Position numbers and translations under genes: made by a program. A stretch of 64,000 nt of DNA from Salegentibacter lacus (GTDB taxonomy: Bacteria > Bacteroidota > Bacteroidia > Flavobacteriales > Flavobacteriaceae), in contig NZ_JAIQZB010000003.1 in assembly GCF_020164555.1 (NCBI RefSeq), positions 124,001 to 188,000 of the forward strand, read 5' to 3'. Position 1 is the first letter of the stretch, and each line of letters begins with the position of its first letter. Shown piece after piece: positions 24,348 to 32,458 of the stretch. The notes beneath the pieces are model-generated. The model saw only the letters and a list, made by a program, of their open reading frames with translations. It made no database searches and had not been told where the DNA came from.

Positions 24348-25193
24348 ATGATAAATCTAAACGGAAAATTAGTACAAGACAAACAGGCATCACTGTCAAT
24401 AACCAATCGAGGATTTGCTTATGGAGATGCGGTTTTTGAAACCATTCGTGTAATTAGCGGGAAAATAATGTTCTGGGAAGATCATTATTTTAGACTAATG
24501 GCTTCTATGCGTATAATGCGTATGGAAATTCCTGCGAATTTTTCTCCTGAATTCCTTGAAGAGGAGATTCTTGATCTGGTTAAAGAAAATGACTTAGATA
24601 CTACTGCGGCCCGCGTAAAATTTTCAGCTTACAGAGAAGAAGGAGGCTATTATAGACCTACTACCCGTGAAATAGGATTTATAATTACTACAGAAGAACT
24701 TTCTGACGCATTTTATTTGCTGAATGAAAATGATTATGAAGTGGAGCTTTTTAAAGATCATTATGTAACCAGCGGCTTATTCTCTACAATTAAATCGAAC
24801 AATCGCGCGATTAATGTTTTGGGGAGTATTTTTGCTTCTGAAAACGGGTATGAAAACTGCTTCCTGATTAATGAAAAGAAAAACGTGGTTGAAGCTCTAA
24901 ACGGAAATTTATTTCTTGTGAAAGGAGATAAGATTAAAACACCACCTCTTACCGACGGCGCTTTAAACGGGATTACTCGTAAGAAATTGCTGGAAATTAT
25001 TAAAACCTTGCCTGAATTAACTTTAGAAGAAACTTCAATATCTCCCTTTGAACTTCAAAAAGCTGATGAATTGTTTATAACCAATGTCGTTACAGGAATT
25101 CAACCGGTAACAAAATACAGGAAAAAGAAGTTTGAAAATAAAGTTGCAAAAGACCTGCTTTCAAAATTAAACGTGAAAGCAAGACTGGGTTAG
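24348..25193 (+). CDS. Class IV aminotransferase, probably aminodeoxychorismate lyase-like
   Basis: 281 residues with the class IV fold (PabC/branched-chain/D-amino acid group): MINLNGKLV, GFAYGDAVFETIRV, STIKSNNRAINVLG with the likely PLP lysine, FLINEKKNVVEALNGNLFL, and TDGALNGITRKKLLEI. The single-copy neighbourhood with no branched-chain biosynthesis genes and the length favour 4-amino-4-deoxychorismate lyase in folate synthesis. Substrate cannot be settled from sequence alone. It converges with and overlaps the YqgE gene by four bases. Confidence 0.8.
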   Translation: MINLNGKLVQDKQASLSITNRGFAYGDAVFETIRVISGKIMFWEDHYFRLMASMRIMRMEIPANFSPEFLEEEILDLVKENDLDTTAARVKFSAYREEGGYYRPTTREIGFIITTEELSDAFYLLNENDYEVELFKDHYVTSGLFSTIKSNNRAINVLGSIFASENGYENCFLINEKKNVVEALNGNLFLVKGDKIKTPPLTDGALNGITRKKLLEIIKTLPELTLEETSISPFELQKADELFITNVVTGIQPVTKYRKKKFENKVAKDLLSKLNVKARLG

Positions 25194-25750
25194 TTATAGC
25201 TGGGATTTTCTGGAGCGTTAGACCATAACAGATATTCTCCGCCAAGTTGCATCATTTTATCCTTCCAGAAAGAGCGGTAAGGTCGTTCTATAATATCTTT
25301 AGGATCTTCATTTGTGGTTACAATCCAGGCGTGGGAGTTTAATTCCTCATCCAGTTGATTGGCATCCCAACCCGAATATCCCAGAAAGAACCGTATCTCT
25401 TTTTCACTAATTAAATTTTGATTAATTAATTCTGTTACTACATCAAAATTACCACCCCAATAAATCCCATTAGCAATTTCTACACTTTGTGGAATAAGAT
25501 CTGGTATTTTGTGAATAAAGTAAAGATTGTCCTGTTCTACTGGCCCGCCATTATAGATTTTAAAATTTGAAGAAAGGTCGGGAACAAGATCTTTTAAGGT
25601 AAAGTCCAATGCTTTATTAAGTATAAAACCTACAGAACCTGCCTCAGAATGATCGGCAAGTAAAACCACAGAGCGGTTAAATGCCACATCTCCTATTATA
25701 GATGGTTCTGCTACCAATAGATGGCCTTTGGTTGGTTTTAAAGCAATCAT
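25190..25750 (-). CDS. YqgE/AlgH family protein
   Basis: From the ATG at 25750 the protein (186 aa) reads MIALKPTKGHLLVAEPSII, VAFNRSVVLLADHSEAGSVG, KIYNGGPVEQDNLYFIH and FFLGYSGWDANQLDEEL, which are UPF0301/AlgH hallmarks. A longer frame to 25852 would add 34 residues with no counterpart and runs into the HU terminator, so I rejected it. Function unknown in the family. Confidence 0.92.
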   Translation of the reverse strand: MIALKPTKGHLLVAEPSIIGDVAFNRSVVLLADHSEAGSVGFILNKALDFTLKDLVPDLSSNFKIYNGGPVEQDNLYFIHKIPDLIPQSVEIANGIYWGGNFDVVTELINQNLISEKEIRFFLGYSGWDANQLDEELNSHAWIVTTNEDPKDIIERPYRSFWKDKMMQLGGEYLLWSNAPENPSYN

Positions 25751-25822
25751 TTTAGCATTGTTTTTATCTAAGCTACCATTAATTTGAAAAAAAATCAAAT
25801 TAATACTTAAAATATTTTCATT

Positions 25823-25849
25823 AAAAAAGCCCCCCAGCTGGGAGGCTTT
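25823..25849 (-). terminator. Terminator of the HU gene
   Basis: On the minus strand AAAGCCTCCCAGCTGGGGGGCT has arms around an AGCT centre (with a G/A mismatch) and ends in a TTTTTT run, 23 bases after the HU stop. Confidence 0.85.
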
Positions 25850-25872
25850 CAATGTTTTACTAATATAAATTA

Positions 25873-26145
25873 TTAGTTTACAGCTTTTTGTAAATCTGCA
25901 CCGGCCTTAAATTTAACTACATTCTTAGCAGCAATTTTAATGGTTTTTCCGGTTTGTGGGTTTCTTCCTTCACGGGCAGCTCTTTTAGAAACTGACCAAG
26001 ATCCAAATCCTACTAGAGAAACACGATCTCCTTTTTTAAGAGACTTTTCTACGTTTTCTAAGAAAGATTCTAAGGCTTTTTTTGCTGCTGCTTTTGAGAT
26101 TCCAGCATTTTCAGCCATTGCATCAATTAAATCTGTTTTGTTCAT
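25873..26145 (-). CDS. hup: HU family DNA-binding protein
   Basis: 90 residues with the full HU pattern: [54 protein letters not shown] and [15 protein letters not shown]. It compacts DNA as a dimer. A promoter with both elements (26197-26226) lies upstream and a terminator downstream, so it is transcribed alone. Confidence 0.97.
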   Translation of the reverse strand: MNKTDLIDAMAENAGISKAAAKKALESFLENVEKSLKKGDRVSLVGFGSWSVSKRAAREGRNPQTGKTIKIAAKNVVKFKAGADLQKAVN

Positions 26146-26196
26146 AATTTGAATTTTAAATAAATTGTTGGTTAAACATTCTGTTAAATTGCTTTA

Positions 26197-26226
26197 CAAA
26201 TTTATATGGAATTCTCGGCCGTGCAA
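26197..26226 (-). promoter_or_regulatory. Bacteroidota-type promoter of the HU gene
   Basis: On the minus strand TTG (26226-26224), 19 bases, then TAAATTTG (26204-26197). Both spacing and boxes match the TTG-N19-TAnnTTTG consensus; the start would be about 45 bases before the HU ATG. Confidence 0.75.
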
Positions 26227-26330
26227 GTAATATCAAGGGAAATGCCGGATTTTGTTAATAAGTCGGCCATTTTGTTAATAAACAAGTCCGATTTTAGTTG
26301 ATTTTTATCCGTTTCAGCAACCATAAGGCT

Positions 26331-27281
26331 TTAGACGAATTTTGCCGTTTCCGAAAAATTATATCCGTTTAAAAGTGATTTTACATCCATTTTTCGCTTT
26401 CCGGGAAGTTGTAATTCTTCAATAATTAGATAACCGCCCTGTGCCGCTACCTTTAGCATTTTATCTTCAACAATTATACTTCCACTTTCTAAAGAATGAC
26501 TGACTACTTCTTTTTTGCAGTGATAGATCTTTACTTTTTCTTCTTTTCCATCGTTAAACAAAATACTCCAGGCTGCCGGATAGGGATTTAGCCCGCGAAC
26601 TAGGTTGTAAATCTGATCTAAAGAATCGCTCCAGTTAATCTTTGTATTCTCCCTGTCTAACTTGGGCGCATCTTTTAGTATTTCATCCGAGGGCTGTGGA
26701 GTAGGAGATAGGTTGCCTTTTTCTATAAGCTGAAGGGTTTCTACCACCAGTCCAGATCCAAGTTTCATTAGTTTATCGTGAAGTTCGCCAACGCTTTCTT
26801 CAGGAGTGATGTTTATTTCCTTCTGAAGGATCATCGCGCCGGTATCTATTTTTTCATCTAAGAAAAATGTTGAAACGCCTGTTTTTGTTTCATTATTAAT
26901 AATAGCCCAATTTATTGGTGCAGCACCTCGATACTGAGGGAGTAGGGATGCGTGTAGATTAAAAGTGCCATATTCCGGTAAATCCCAAACAACTTTTGGC
27001 AACATTCTAAAAGCGACCACTACCTGTACGTTAGGCTCAAGAGCTTTTAAATCTGAAATGAAATCTTCATTCTTTAAATTTGTAGGTTGTAAAACCTTTA
27101 AACCTTTGCTTACTGCAAATTTCTTCACTGGACTTTCCTGTAATTTTCTTCCGCGGCCCGCTGGTTTATCGGGAGCTGTGATTACGCCAACTACATTATA
27201 ATCGGCTTTTAGGATGCTTTCCAGGCTGCCCACGGCAAAATCTGGCGTACCCATAAATACTATTCTTAATGATCTCATCAT
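26331..27281 (-). CDS. fmt: Methionyl-tRNA formyltransferase
   Basis: 316 residues: LRIVFMGTPDFAVGSLESIL, the formyl-folate site HASLLPQYRGAAPINWAI (catalytic Asn-His-Asp region), GVSTFFLDEKIDTGAMI and the C-terminal tRNA-binding OB domain. It formylates Met-tRNA for initiation. The first of two adjacent Met codons gives an ATGA overlap with the recQ stop, so fmt is translationally coupled to recQ. Confidence 0.96.
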   Translation of the reverse strand: MMRSLRIVFMGTPDFAVGSLESILKADYNVVGVITAPDKPAGRGRKLQESPVKKFAVSKGLKVLQPTNLKNEDFISDLKALEPNVQVVVAFRMLPKVVWDLPEYGTFNLHASLLPQYRGAAPINWAIINNETKTGVSTFFLDEKIDTGAMILQKEINITPEESVGELHDKLMKLGSGLVVETLQLIEKGNLSPTPQPSDEILKDAPKLDRENTKINWSDSLDQIYNLVRGLNPYPAAWSILFNDGKEEKVKIYHCKKEVVSHSLESGSIIVEDKMLKVAAQGGYLIIEELQLPGKRKMDVKSLLNGYNFSETAKFV

Positions 27282-29179
27282 TTATTTATTTTGTAAATAT
27301 TCCCTGATTTTCGGGAAATTAATTCTTTGTCTATTAACAAGCGCAAAACTTCTAAAACCTGTTCTTCAGGATAATCTATGGCTTCGGTGAGTTCTCGGGA
27401 AGAAGCATCAGAGGTTTTTAAAGTTTTCATTATTTCTTTGTAAATCGCATTTTTAAGTTCCCTGTTTAAGGGCTCAGCTTGTTTTTGGCAAATTGAACAG
27501 ATACCACAGTTTTCTTCTTTTTCTTCTCCAAAATATGCCAGGAGCTGTTTGCTTCGGCAGATTTTATCATTTTTTAAATAATCTAGAACCGAATCAATTT
27601 TTTCCTTTTTAGATTTATTATGTTGCTTTATATATGGCGCCAGTGGAAAAATAACCAAATCGTCTTCCCTGGGAACCAAAAATAAAACGGTAGCATCATG
27701 TTCAGCAAAAACATATTCCAGCGCCTGGTCTTTTTCCAGCTCCTCGAGAAATTTAAGCGCTTTTTTCTGATCGATATTTGATTTTTTACAAATCGAAGCC
27801 AGGTCTATCGCAGTTTTATTTTCCAGGATTCCGCCGTAAGTCCGTAAAAGGGCTTTTACAAAGCTTTCATATTTCTGATTTTGATCTAAATAATACTGTA
27901 GTTGCTTGCCTGAAATCGTAAAATGAATGCTGGTTTTTTTATGAAATTCCTTTGAAAGCTTCAAGACGCTGCACCGATCTAAAAGCTGAAGTACCTCGTA
28001 GGTTTTTGAAAAGGAAAGCTCGTATTGGGCACAAAATTTAGAAAAACTAAAATTATGTTCGGTTTCCTCCCCTTCACCATAAGCGATCCTGAAATAAGTA
28101 TTCAGTTTTTTATAAACCAGTTTTACATCTTCCAGTTGTGGTAAATTTGCAAGAAACTGATTCTTTAAAACCGGAATATCGCTTTTATTGGTAAGAATAG
28201 TTGCGACAGCTTTTTCGCCATCCCTACCTGCGCGACCGGCTTCCTGAAAATAGCTTTCCAATGATTCCGGTAGATTTAAATGAATTACCTGCCGAACATC
28301 GGGTTTGTCTATTCCCATTCCAAAAGCTGTTGTAGCCACCATTATGTGATGCTTGTTTTCCAACCAATCACTTAACCTTTTGGTTTTTTCTTTAGGTTGC
28401 AATCCGCCGTGAAAAGCATCAGCTTTATAGCCTTTTTTGTTTAATAAATCTGCGATTTCCAGGCTTGCTTTTCGGCTTCGCACATAGATAATGGCCGCTT
28501 CATTTTTATCTTTCAGCAATTGGTATAAGCGATAATATTTGTCTTCGGCTATTAAAACATTGTAAGCAATATTCGGTCGATAAAAAGAATCTTTTAAAAC
28601 CTCAATATCTTCTAATTCCAGTTCTTTCACAATGTCTTTTACCACCGCGGGAGTTGCGGTAGCGGTAAGCGCAATAAAGGGCGTTTCTGGTTTTAAATCT
28701 TTTAAGAGCGAAATATTGCGATAAGCTGGTCTAAAATCGTGACCCCATTGTGAAATACAATGCGCTTCATCTACAGCGATAAGGTTAACGTTCATCAGTT
28801 TAATACGTTCCTGTACTAAATCTTGTTGTAGTCTTTCAGGAGATAGATACAGAAATTTATAATTTCCGTAGATACAATTATCAAGGGCGGCGTCAAGGTC
28901 GCGATAGGCCATCCCGCCAATTAGGGCCATAGCTTTGATTCCTTTTTGTTGAAGCGCGTTAACCTGATCTTCCATTAGGGCCACCAGGGGAGAAACCACT
29001 ATGCAAATTCCATCCTGAATTAAGGCCGGGATTTGAAAACATAGTGATTTCCCTCCGCCAGTTGGCATTAAGGCCAACACATTCTTTTGCTCCAGGAGTT
29101 TTTCTATAATAGGTTCCTGTAGCGGCCTGAAGGACGAATGTCCCCAGTATTTTTTTAATATGTAGTGCGCGTCCTGCAA
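27278..29179 (-). CDS. recQ: RecQ-type ATP-dependent DNA helicase with C-terminal zinc cluster
   Basis: The 633-residue protein has Walker A PTGGGKSLCFQIP, the DEAH box AVDEAHCISQWGHDFRP, TATATP and the arginine-finger segment QEAGRAGRDG. After the helicase core (to about 340) a winged-helix-like part comes first. Only then, near 540-565, comes the zinc cluster (KICRSKQLLAYFGEE, NCGICSIC). No HRDC domain is seen; a small winged helix ends the protein. This order differs from E. coli RecQ but I recall it in Bacteroidota homologues. Confidence 0.93.
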   Translation of the reverse strand: MQDAHYILKKYWGHSSFRPLQEPIIEKLLEQKNVLALMPTGGGKSLCFQIPALIQDGICIVVSPLVALMEDQVNALQQKGIKAMALIGGMAYRDLDAALDNCIYGNYKFLYLSPERLQQDLVQERIKLMNVNLIAVDEAHCISQWGHDFRPAYRNISLLKDLKPETPFIALTATATPAVVKDIVKELELEDIEVLKDSFYRPNIAYNVLIAEDKYYRLYQLLKDKNEAAIIYVRSRKASLEIADLLNKKGYKADAFHGGLQPKEKTKRLSDWLENKHHIMVATTAFGMGIDKPDVRQVIHLNLPESLESYFQEAGRAGRDGEKAVATILTNKSDIPVLKNQFLANLPQLEDVKLVYKKLNTYFRIAYGEGEETEHNFSFSKFCAQYELSFSKTYEVLQLLDRCSVLKLSKEFHKKTSIHFTISGKQLQYYLDQNQKYESFVKALLRTYGGILENKTAIDLASICKKSNIDQKKALKFLEELEKDQALEYVFAEHDATVLFLVPREDDLVIFPLAPYIKQHNKSKKEKIDSVLDYLKNDKICRSKQLLAYFGEEKEENCGICSICQKQAEPLNRELKNAIYKEIMKTLKTSDASSRELTEAIDYPEEQVLEVLRLLIDKELISRKSGNIYKINK

Positions 29180-29189
29180 ATAGCCTGGA

Positions 29190-29723
29190 TCAAATTTGAT
29201 TTAAAATAAATGAAGTCCTGTCAATTATCGAGGTTTTTGGAACTTCAATAGGGGTGTAGCCGTAAGTCTTGTAGGTTTTAAAAAGATGTTTAGAAATTAG
29301 GCTGGCTTCTTTAAAAGATTCATAGCGCTCGTTGTCGCTTTGATAAATTTCCTCCCAGGGTGGTAAAAAGAATATCTTATCGTAAGAATATTCTATACAA
29401 GCATCGGTAAAGTAAGAGGAATATTCAGTCTTAAAATAATCCATATAAGCTAGTACATCGGGCAGACCACGATCTATAAATATGATTGAAGCAGGAATCA
29501 TATCGGCTTCGCGATGCTGAATTTTTCGGCCTTCCAGCAATTTTTCGCTAAAGAGCAAAGGTTTTTCAAGGAATAACTGGTCTATTCCCTGTTTTTGGGC
29601 TTCTAAAGTTACCTGTCTGGAAATTTCATGAAGACATTCGTGCCCACGTTTTTCCAACTGGCGGATTATAGAAGATTTTCCGGTACCGGGACCGCCGGTA
29701 ATTACTATTTTCTGTTTTTTCAC
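29190..29723 (-). CDS. AAA_28-type P-loop NTPase (NadR/kinase-like)
   Basis: 177 residues: Walker A ITGGPGTGKSSIIRQLE, IIFIDRGLPDVLAYMDYF as a Walker B/lid region, and PPWEEIYQSDNERYESF. This matches the AAA_28 family, whose members resemble nucleotide or nucleoside kinases. It lies upstream of recQ (10 bases) and may be in its operon. The substrate is unknown. Confidence 0.8.
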   Translation of the reverse strand: MKKQKIVITGGPGTGKSSIIRQLEKRGHECLHEISRQVTLEAQKQGIDQLFLEKPLLFSEKLLEGRKIQHREADMIPASIIFIDRGLPDVLAYMDYFKTEYSSYFTDACIEYSYDKIFFLPPWEEIYQSDNERYESFKEASLISKHLFKTYKTYGYTPIEVPKTSIIDRTSFILNQI

Positions 29724-29774
29724 GCTGCAAATTTCGACATTTGAAATTGATTATAAAAATGTATGCAATCCATG

Positions 29775-29782
29775 TATCTTTG
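29775..29782 (+). promoter_or_regulatory. -7 box of the DUF493 gene
   Basis: TATCTTTG fits TAnnTTTG exactly and lies 26 bases before the ATG at 29808. No well-spaced -33 TTG is visible. Confidence 0.5.
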
Positions 29783-29807
29783 CAGCCTAAATTTAAGTTA
29801 GAAAATT

Positions 29808-30101
29808 ATGAGTGGAGAGAAAGATCAGGAAGAGTTTTATAACAAATTAAGATCACAATTACAAGACACATCCCTGTGGCCATCTGAGTATCTTTATAAA
29901 TTTATAGTTCCTACAAAATCGAATCAGGTGAAAATTATCGATGAGATTTTTAATAATATGGGGGCGGTAATTACTACCAGGAAATCAAAAAAGGGAACTT
30001 ATATAAGTACTTCGGTTAATGTACGCATGAAAAATCCAGATGCGGTAATAGAAAAATACAAAGAAGTTGCAAAAAAGGTAGAGGGCGTAATCTCCCTTTA
30101 A
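29808..30101 (+). CDS. DUF493 family protein (YbeD-like)
   Basis: 97 residues with the DUF493 ferredoxin-like pattern: QLQDTSLWPSEYLYKFIVPT, VKIIDEIFNNMGAVITTRKS, KKGTYISTSVNVRM and VIEKYKEVAKKVEGV. YbeD relatives are small regulatory-fold proteins; the role here is unknown. It is divergent from the AAA_28 gene. Confidence 0.9.
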   Translation: MSGEKDQEEFYNKLRSQLQDTSLWPSEYLYKFIVPTKSNQVKIIDEIFNNMGAVITTRKSKKGTYISTSVNVRMKNPDAVIEKYKEVAKKVEGVISL

Positions 30102-30250
30102 TTTTAAATTCTGAATTTTTTATCTATCCCGATAATATTTAGTATTTTGCAGCGATTAAATTCTACAATAAACTACCTTGGGGTTGAGCCTTCGAGGCAT
30201 TAAATGGAAGAATTTTTAATTTTGGGACAAACCTCAGTATATTTAAGACT

Positions 30251-30265
30251 CGATTATCGAGTAAA
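30251..30265. repeat. Inverted repeat in the DUF4290 leader
   Basis: ACTCGA-TTA-TCGAGT is a perfect inverted repeat 24 bases before the DUF4290 start. The preceding CTACCTTGGGGTTGAGCC segment (30172-30189) resembles CTCCTTGGGGCTTGTCCC near 53540, which hints at a dispersed intergenic repeat. Confidence 0.4.
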
Positions 30266-30288
30266 GTATCACCTTATAAATTTCAATT

Positions 30289-30936
30289 TTGACACACGCA
30301 TTAGAATATAATTCCGAAAGGAAACACTTAATTATTCCCGAATATGGGAGACATCTTCAAAAAATGGTGGAAGAAGCCGTTGAAATTGAGGATGATAAAG
30401 AACGAAACCAGGTTGCAAAATCTATAATTGCCGTAATGGGTAATATGCAACCACATCTTCGTGATGTACCCGATTTTCAGCATAAATTATGGGACCAATT
30501 ATTTATAATTAGTGATTTTAAGCTTGATGTTGAATCACCTTTTCCAAAACCTACCAGGGAAATGCTGGCAGAGCGTCCTGAAATGTTAGGTTATCCTCAG
30601 AATTTCCCAAAATATCGTTTCTACGGAAATAATATTAACCGAATGATTAATGAGGTTAAAGATTGGGAAGAAGGCCCTTTAAAAGAAGGTTTGGTATTAA
30701 CCATTGCCAACCATATGAAGAAGTCTTATCTTAACTGGAATCGTGATACTGTAGAAGACGAGATAATCTTTGAACATCTTCGTGAACTTAGCGGCGGGAA
30801 AATTAATTTAAAAAACGCCGATGAAGATCTTAGCGATGCTTCTAACCTTATTAGAAATAAGAAAAAGCATACCAGTAAAAACAATAATCCTAAAAAATCC
30901 AACCGCAAAGGTGGAGGTGGCCGTAAGCGCTATTAA
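30289..30936 (+). CDS. DUF4290 family protein, TTG start
   Basis: 215 residues: THALEYNSERKHLIIPEYGR, HLQKMVEEAVEIEDDKERN, FPKYRFYGNNINRMINEV and a basic Lys/Asn/Gly-rich tail (KKHTSKNNNPKKSNRKGGG). The family is a Bacteroidota core family of unknown function. No in-frame ATG lies upstream, so the TTG at 30289 is the start. The basic tail suggests RNA or ribosome contact. It is directly followed by murA (16 bases), as an operon. Confidence 0.9.
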   Translation: MTHALEYNSERKHLIIPEYGRHLQKMVEEAVEIEDDKERNQVAKSIIAVMGNMQPHLRDVPDFQHKLWDQLFIISDFKLDVESPFPKPTREMLAERPEMLGYPQNFPKYRFYGNNINRMINEVKDWEEGPLKEGLVLTIANHMKKSYLNWNRDTVEDEIIFEHLRELSGGKINLKNADEDLSDASNLIRNKKKHTSKNNNPKKSNRKGGGGRKRY

Positions 30937-30952
30937 ATAATATTTTACTTTC

Positions 30953-32266
30953 ATGGGAACTTTCCAAATTGAAGGCGGGCAGCAACTTAGTGGTGAAATT
31001 CAGCCGCAAGGAGCCAAAAACGAAGCCCTGCAAATTCTTTGTGCCGTATTATTAACTTCTGATGAAGTTGTTATTAATAACATTCCAGATATTCTGGATG
31101 TGAATAAATTAATTCAGCTTCTGGAAAATCTGGGAGTTAAGATCAAAAAACTTGGAAAAGGAAGTTATTCTTTTAAAAGTGACGATCTGGATTTAGATTA
31201 TTTAAGCAGTGATCAGTTTAAAAAAGACGGTAGCGGGTTACGAGGATCAATTATGATCGTTGGACCATTACTGGCAAGATTTGGTAAAGGATTTGTTCCG
31301 AAACCGGGCGGCGATAAAATTGGTAGAAGGAGACTTGATACGCATTTTGAAGGGTTTATTAAACTGGGCGCAAAATTCAGGTATAATAAAGAAGAACGTT
31401 TTTATGGAGTTGAAGCTCCAAACGGACTGAAAGGTGACTATATGCTCCTGGAGGAAGCTTCGGTTACCGGTACCGCTAATATTGTAATGGCTGCTGTTCT
31501 TGCTGAAGGAACTACAACCATATATAATGCTGCCTGTGAACCTTATTTGCAGCAACTTTGCAATATGCTCAATTCAATGGGCGCAAAAATTACCGGCGTA
31601 GGTTCTAATCTTTTAACTATTGAAGGAGTAGATTCTTTAAAAGGTTGTGAGCATAGAGTTTTGCCTGATATGGTTGAAATAGGTTCCTGGATTGGTATGG
31701 CCGCTATGACCAAAAGCGAAATTACCATTAAAAATGTTCGCTGGGATATGTTAGGGATTATTCCAACTACTTTTAGAAAATTAGGAATTACTATAGAACG
31801 TAAAGGGGACGATATTTTTATTCCCGCGCATAAAAATGGTTATGAAGTACAGAGTTTTATAGATGGTTCAATAATGAATATTAGCGATGCACCCTGGCCG
31901 GGTTTTACACCGGACTTATTGAGTATCGTTTTGGTAGTGGCAACACAGGCTCGAGGAAGTGTACTTATTCATCAAAAAATGTTTGAAAGCAGATTATTCT
32001 TTGTGGATAAGCTGATAGATATGGGCGCTAAGATTATTCTTTGTGATCCACACCGGGCTACGGTAATTGGGCACGATTTCAAGTCGCAATTAAAAGCTAC
32101 CACAATGACTTCACCGGATATCAGGGCAGGAATTTCCTTATTAATTGCTGCACTTTCTGCAAAAGGAACTTCTACGATCCACAATATCGAACAAATAGAC
32201 AGAGGTTACGAAAATATAGATGAACGCCTTAAAGCACTTGGTGCAAAAATTGAGCGGGTTGCTTAA
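30953..32266 (+). CDS. murA: UDP-N-acetylglucosamine 1-carboxyvinyltransferase (MurA) with Asp in the Cys position
   Basis: The 437-residue enzyme transfers enolpyruvate to UDP-GlcNAc, the first committed step of peptidoglycan synthesis. It has the EPSP-synthase fold with QPQGAKNEALQILCAVLL at the N-terminus and GYENIDERLKALGAKIERV at the end. In the catalytic loop KPGGDKIGRRRLDTH, D121 (31313-31315) stands where E. coli has Cys115. Asp variants elsewhere are active but not alkylated by fosfomycin, so natural fosfomycin insensitivity of this enzyme is expected. Confidence 0.96.
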   Translation: MGTFQIEGGQQLSGEIQPQGAKNEALQILCAVLLTSDEVVINNIPDILDVNKLIQLLENLGVKIKKLGKGSYSFKSDDLDLDYLSSDQFKKDGSGLRGSIMIVGPLLARFGKGFVPKPGGDKIGRRRLDTHFEGFIKLGAKFRYNKEERFYGVEAPNGLKGDYMLLEEASVTGTANIVMAAVLAEGTTTIYNAACEPYLQQLCNMLNSMGAKITGVGSNLLTIEGVDSLKGCEHRVLPDMVEIGSWIGMAAMTKSEITIKNVRWDMLGIIPTTFRKLGITIERKGDDIFIPAHKNGYEVQSFIDGSIMNISDAPWPGFTPDLLSIVLVVATQARGSVLIHQKMFESRLFFVDKLIDMGAKIILCDPHRATVIGHDFKSQLKATTMTSPDIRAGISLLIAALSAKGTSTIHNIEQIDRGYENIDERLKALGAKIERVA

Positions 32267-32314
32267 GGTTCAATTTTGAAATAAAATAAAAAGTTTTCGG
32301 AAAATCTTGTTTTT

Positions 32315-32391
32315 GTCAAGCTGAACTTGGTTCAGTTTCTAACATAACTGGATTTCAAATAGCTTAGATCCTGAAATAAATTCAGGATGAC
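32315..32391. repeat. Intergenic inverted-repeat element (REP-like) of flavobacterial type
   Basis: GTCAAGCTGAACTTGGTTCA (32315-32334) is an imperfect inverse of CTGAAATAAATTCAGGATGAC (split here; 32371-32391): GTCA-x-x-CTGAA...TTCAG at both ends. The right arm also contains CCTGAA/TTCAGG. Elements of this look are common between flavobacterial genes and fold into hairpins in either transcript. Confidence 0.6.
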
Positions 32392-32406
32392 GTAAAAAAT
32401 AGGCAT

Positions 32407-32439
32407 AAAAAAATCCGGGTGATTCATCCGGATTTTTTT
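32407..32439. terminator. Bidirectional terminator between murA and the 32459 gene
   Basis: AAATCCGG and CCGGATTT arms flank a short loop, with A-run before and T-run after, serving two convergent genes. Confidence 0.88.
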
Positions 32440-32458
32440 ATGCTTTTAACTTTAAAAA

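Noticed and set aside
25751-25852. Longer YqgE start at 25852
   Set aside because: The extra 34 residues do not look like the family and overlap the HU terminator.
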